8,502 bases of DNA from Anaerolineae bacterium. Its GTDB lineage: Bacteria > Chloroflexota > Anaerolineae > JAADDB01. The stretch is from positions 1-8,502 of the forward strand of contig WGAA01000308.1 in NCBI GenBank assembly GCA_015489285.1, written 5' to 3'. The notes below the pieces were generated by a model that ran no database searches, had not been told where the DNA came from, and saw nothing but the letters and a program-made list of their open reading frames with translations. Below, one piece after another: positions 5,954-8,502 of the stretch (its first letter is position 1; the number at the start of each line of letters is the position of its first letter). The position numbers and the translations under genes are program-made.

Positions 5954-7156
5954 TCAGTACCGCAAAAGGGCTCCGATAATCCCCTCCTTGAGGAATTGAT
6001 CGCGTATCGGCCCCCGGAGGACCTCGATGGTCCCGCCGGTGCTCAGGACTTTCTGCATGGCCAGGTCGACCACATCCTCCACCTCCTTGAGGGGCCCCCC
6101 GCAGTAGGGACAGGCCTTGGGGGGGTCGGCCAGGATATCCGCAATGAGCCCACCGCATCGCTCACATTCCCACCCCGGATGTTCCAATCCCTCGGGCACG
6201 ACCAGCAGGTCCACCCGCCCCTCCTGGACGGCCAGGAGGACGTCCGCGTAGCCCAGGGCGCCGTTCTTCCCCTTTTCCGCCGCGGTGATGACCGCTTCCA
6301 CCCGTCGGGCCTCCACCTGACGTTCGATGGCCTGCTCTAATGCCAGCACCTTGTCGCGGATGGTGTTCAGGTTGTCGTTGATGTTCGCGGGCAGCTCCCC
6401 CGCGACCCGTTCCTGGATGGCCTTGGGCAAATACTCCCGTACCCGGGCCACATTCTCCTCCGTTCCCATGAGGACGATCCGTTGCCAGTTATCCCGCTCG
6501 GCCAGACGGGCCGCGATTTCCGCGGTGGTCTTGAAATGGTGAAGCGCGTGATCGTCCACGTGGCGCTGGAAACGGGCCTGGGCCCATCCCCCTCGCTTGT
6601 GCCGGTTGGGCACGTAGTCGTAAAGGGAGAAGGAGTACTCGGCAATCTCCCCCATGTAGAAGAGGAAGAAGCGGGACTCCTCCCGGGAGACGAGGACGAC
6701 GCCGTAACGTTCGTACTCGTCCATGACGGTGAGGAGGGGGCGCAGGTAGGGTCGCTCGTCCCACACCAGGCGGGTACGGATGCGCACGGGGATGTGGAAC
6801 ACCCGCCACAGGTCGGCCGCTTTGCTGCTGAAAATGACCAGGGTGCGGCCGGGTTCTTTCAGTTCGTATCGCAGGTAGTTCTCGACGCGCGAGACCTCCT
6901 CGTCGAACGCGCGTCGCTCCCCTTTGTCCTCGATGCTCTCCTGCCAGGAGCGCGCCATGTTCTTCAACTTCAATCGCACTTGACCGGTAGCTACTTCGTC
7001 GGGGGAGATATCCAGGTAGGCGCTGAGCACGCTCCGTGTGGGTAATGCCAACTCCGTCAAGGGGGCGAGGGTCTCCGGCGTGAGGAAGTCGAACCCCCGC
7101 TCGTCATCACCAATGAGCTCAATGCGGATGTCATCCAGGTTGAGGTTGACGGCCAT
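5954..7156 (-). CDS. VLRF1/baeRF-type eRF1-like release-factor homologue with C-terminal zinc ribbon
   Basis: 400 residues. The layout matches bacterial relatives of archaeal/eukaryotic peptide-chain release factor eRF1 (baeRF/VLRF1 group). The N-terminal part is an alpha/beta domain with FSSKAADLWRVFHIP (109-123). A middle RNase-H-like domain has YGVVLVSREESRFFLFYMGE (151-170) and a basic loop NRHKRGGWAQARFQRHVDDH (184-203). The end is an eRF1-domain-3/L7Ae-like region (IVLMGTEENV, then ALGYADVLLAVQEGRVDLLVV). A zinc ribbon CERCG/CPYCG (C331, C334, C349, C352) sits within it. GGWAQ (189-193) occupies the place of the catalytic GGQ loop, with Q193 the candidate catalytic residue. Relatives such as yeast Vms1 release nascent chains from stalled ribosomes, so a ribosome-rescue role is inferred. 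ATG 7156 is preferred because AAGGGGGG (7163-7170) sits six bases upstream but directly abuts the alternative ATG 7162. The gene overlaps the sigma gene by 26 bp. Confidence 0.85.
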   Translation of the reverse strand: MAVNLNLDDIRIELIGDDERGFDFLTPETLAPLTELALPTRSVLSAYLDISPDEVATGQVRLKLKNMARSWQESIEDKGERRAFDEEVSRVENYLRYELKEPGRTLVIFSSKAADLWRVFHIPVRIRTRLVWDERPYLRPLLTVMDEYERYGVVLVSREESRFFLFYMGEIAEYSFSLYDYVPNRHKRGGWAQARFQRHVDDHALHHFKTTAEIAARLAERDNWQRIVLMGTEENVARVREYLPKAIQERVAGELPANINDNLNTIRDKVLALEQAIERQVEARRVEAVITAAEKGKNGALGYADVLLAVQEGRVDLLVVPEGLEHPGWECERCGGLIADILADPPKACPYCGGPLKEVEDVVDLAMQKVLSTGGTIEVLRGPIRDQFLKEGIIGALLRY

Positions 7157-7847
7157 GTTCATCCCCCCTTTCTAACTTGCGTTCCACCACTTTGATCTCC
7201 TCCTCCTTGGGGAGGAGACCCAGGCGTTCCCGGAGCTGATCGCGAGCCATCGCCAGATAGCGTTTCACCTGCTCCACATCCCATCCGTACAGCCGAGCGA
7301 TCTCCTCCTCGGTCAACCCCTCCAGCGCGTAGAGGACGAAGACTTCCCGCACTCGAGGGCCGAGGGAGGCCAGCGCGGTTTGCAGGGGTTCATCCAGTTC
7401 CGCGGCCAGGACGAACTCGTCCGGTGGCGGAGCCGTGGGATCGGGGAGGATGTCTTCCCACGCGAGGACGTCGTCGGGTTCGTAGAATTCCCAAATCTCC
7501 GTGTCCCTCTCCAGGGTACTCCAATCCTCCTGGGGAACCAGCTCCTCCAGGGGGATGTCCGCGGAGGGACGGGAACGGGCGGCTTGCAGGTACTGACGAA
7601 GACGGCGCAACGCGAGTTGCAGGAGCCAGGGACGTAGGGAGCCCGCAGGTCGGGCGTCCCACAGGGAGAGGGCCGCCTCGATGACATCATCCACGATGTC
7701 CGCGGGTTGCAATTCCCCTTCGGGCAGGAGCCCGAGGGATTCGTAGTACCTCAACTCCCGCCGGACGAACGCGTACAGGTGCTTCAAATACGGCTGTAAG
7801 GCCTCCCGTGGGCTCACCGTCTCCTTTGACTTCTCCTGTCCACTCAT
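7131..7847 (-). CDS. RNA polymerase sigma factor, sigma-70 family (ECF-like)
   Basis: 238 residues. Region 2-like helices span about 20-92: YLKHLYAFVRRELRYYESLG, then ADIVDDVIEAALSLWD and LRPWLLQLALRRLRQYLQAA. This matches the core-binding and -10 recognition part of ECF factors. An acidic, proline-containing linker follows (about 97-150, with WEFYEPDDVLAWEDILPD). Region 4 lies at 153-210: LQTALASLGPRVREVFVLYA, then the helix-turn-helix LTEEEIARLYGWDVEQVKRYL for -35 recognition. The linker is longer and more acidic than in a minimal ECF factor. ATG 7847 has AAGGAG nine bases upstream. No anti-sigma gene is next to it within the window. The C-terminal tail (221-238) overlaps the VLRF1 start, indicating translational coupling. 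Its targets are unknown; self-regulation of this operon is a plausible inference. Confidence 0.87.
   Translation of the reverse strand: MSGQEKSKETVSPREALQPYLKHLYAFVRRELRYYESLGLLPEGELQPADIVDDVIEAALSLWDARPAGSLRPWLLQLALRRLRQYLQAARSRPSADIPLEELVPQEDWSTLERDTEIWEFYEPDDVLAWEDILPDPTAPPPDEFVLAAELDEPLQTALASLGPRVREVFVLYALEGLTEEEIARLYGWDVEQVKRYLAMARDQLRERLGLLPKEEEIKVVERKLERGDEHGRQPQPG
7163..7170 (-). promoter_or_regulatory. Ribosome binding site of the VLRF1-like gene
   Basis: AAGGGGGG on the minus strand lies within the 3' end of the sigma gene. It has six-base spacing to ATG 7156 and zero spacing to ATG 7162, which decides for the shorter start. Confidence 0.55.
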
Positions 7848-7878
7848 GGCGCCTATCTCCTTATCGGGGTTCCGGATG

Positions 7879-7917
7879 GGCCATCGGGACGGGCCACCAC
7901 GGCTCTCCCCGATGGCC
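7879..7917. other. Inverted repeat (10-bp perfect stem) between BON and sigma genes
   Basis: GGCCATCGGG (7879-7888) and its exact complement CCCGATGGCC (7908-7917) enclose 19 bases. Those bases can themselves form a three-to-four-pair inner stem (GCC/GGC at 7893-7903). No U-tract follows on either strand. It fills most of the 81-bp gap between the BON stop and the sigma start and lies upstream of the sigma ribosome binding site. It might act as an RNA-processing or stability element, or as an operator. Confidence 0.7.
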
Positions 7918-7928
7918 GGGTTGTGTTC

Positions 7929-8396
7929 TCAGGTGTGGGCTCCTTTGACCTTCAGGTCGTTGATGACCTTGCGCACGCCGTGGATGCTCTGGGCGATCTC
8001 CTGGGCACGGGCCTTGTTCTCCTCCGAGGAGACGTGCCCCCACAGGGTGACGGCCCCGGCCAGCGCGTCCACGAAAATGCCCGGGAAATCGTCTTCGAGC
8101 GCGGGGTCCCTTTCCAGGGCCAGCGCGACTTCCCGTTCCAGCTCGTCGTCCGCGATGAGCTGGTTGCGCACATCCTTGACGCCCGGCACCTCCAGGGCCA
8201 GCTTCGTGGCCATGTGCTTCATGGCCGGGGTGCGCACCCACCCCTTCAGGGTGACCACACCGTCCTCCACCTCCACCGCGATGGGCAGGAGCAACTCCCG
8301 CAGGGGGGGATACGTGTGGTTCAGCACGTAATAGACCCGCTCGCGGAGTTCATCGTCTGTGAGCACCTCATCCATCACCACCGTTTCCTCGACCAT
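7929..8396 (-). CDS. Double BON-domain protein
   Basis: 155 residues made of two tandem BON domains and little else. BON 1 covers about 14-82: DDELRERVYYVLN, then IAVEVEDGVVTLKGWVRTPA and the closing helix/strand VPGVKDVRNQLI. BON 2 covers 83-151: DDELEREVALALERDP, then FVDALAGAVTLWGHVSSEEN and IHGVRKVINDLKV. Both show the typical GxVTLxGxV turn and the GVxxVxN end. BON domains occur in OsmY-like stress proteins, secretins and channels and are thought to bind phospholipid or other surfaces. No signal peptide or membrane helix is seen here, so unlike OsmY it is probably cytoplasmic. The start ATG has AAGGAG eight bases upstream; a second in-frame ATG at codon 8 is possible. It is the first gene of the visible operon, and its promoter was not recognised. 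Confidence 0.9.
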   Translation of the reverse strand: MVEETVVMDEVLTDDELRERVYYVLNHTYPPLRELLLPIAVEVEDGVVTLKGWVRTPAMKHMATKLALEVPGVKDVRNQLIADDELEREVALALERDPALEDDFPGIFVDALAGAVTLWGHVSSEENKARAQEIAQSIHGVRKVINDLKVKGAHT

Positions 8397-8423
8397 GGTG
8401 CTTTCTCCTTATCGAGAGTGTTC

Positions 8424-8439
8424 GGAAACTGGCGTTTCC
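8424..8439. other. Small inverted repeat in the leader of the BON gene
   Basis: GGAAAC and GTTTCC (perfect six-base arms) flank a four-base TGGC/GCCA loop, 14 bp upstream of the AAGGAG of the BON gene. It could be a leader hairpin or an operator half-site pair. Nothing further supports a role. Confidence 0.4.
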
Positions 8440-8456
8440 CGGCCAGACGACATCAT

Positions 8457-8502
8457 CGGTCATGCGTCAGGCGCCGGTAAGAACGTCGGCACTGCTGGCG
8501 CA
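8457..8502 (-). repeat. Partial copy of the composite spacer repeat, opposite orientation
   Basis: The reverse complement of 8459-8494 starts CAGTGCCGACGTTCTTACCG and ends CGCCTGACGCATGAC. It matches 4383-4418 of copy A at 33 of 36 positions. The repeat meets the right edge, so its full extent is not visible. It lies 62 bp upstream of the BON start codon, so the spacer repeat family borders this operon on both sides. Confidence 0.75.

Overview
The window is GC-rich, gene-dense bacterial DNA. It most likely comes from a member of the Chloroflexota, probably Anaerolineae-like. This is an inference from three things: a long SecA with inserted segments, a bacterial eRF1-type (VLRF1/baeRF) release-factor homologue, and intergenic DNA made of degenerate NNNACGN heptamers, a kind of spacer DNA I associate with that phylum. 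No rRNA, tRNA, CRISPR array, insertion sequence or phage gene was recognised.

Left part (1-3415, minus strand): secA, the ATPase of the Sec translocon, reads leftward from a TATAAT-type promoter. It is followed 28 bp later by the start of an alpha/beta hydrolase gene that runs off the window. The SecA ends in an unusual Ala/Thr-rich linker and a poly-lysine tail placed after the usual terminal zinc motif.

Middle (3416-4680): a small membrane PAP2 phosphatase is divergent from secA. Behind it lie about 540 bp without a gene, filled with heptamer tracts and at least two degenerate copies of a composite repeat of about 165 bp. A third, partial copy of the same repeat lies in the opposite orientation at the right edge of the window (8457-8502). 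The repeat zone ends directly at the intrinsic terminator of the right-hand operon.

Right part (4619-8502, minus strand): a compact five-gene operon, in transcription order: double-BON-domain protein, sigma-70-family (ECF-like) factor, eRF1-like VLRF1/baeRF protein with zinc ribbon, short membrane-anchored coiled-coil protein, and a universal stress protein with two N-terminal Cys4 clusters. It closes with a good rho-independent terminator. The sigma gene overlaps the release-factor gene. The other three gaps each hold a different, nearly or fully perfect GC-rich inverted repeat that lacks a U-tract.

Taken together the right-hand operon looks like a stress-response module joining transcriptional control (sigma), ribosome or nascent-chain rescue (VLRF1), envelope or BON functions and a nucleotide-binding USP. 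That joint role is inferred from gene content and is the most interesting hypothesis in the window.
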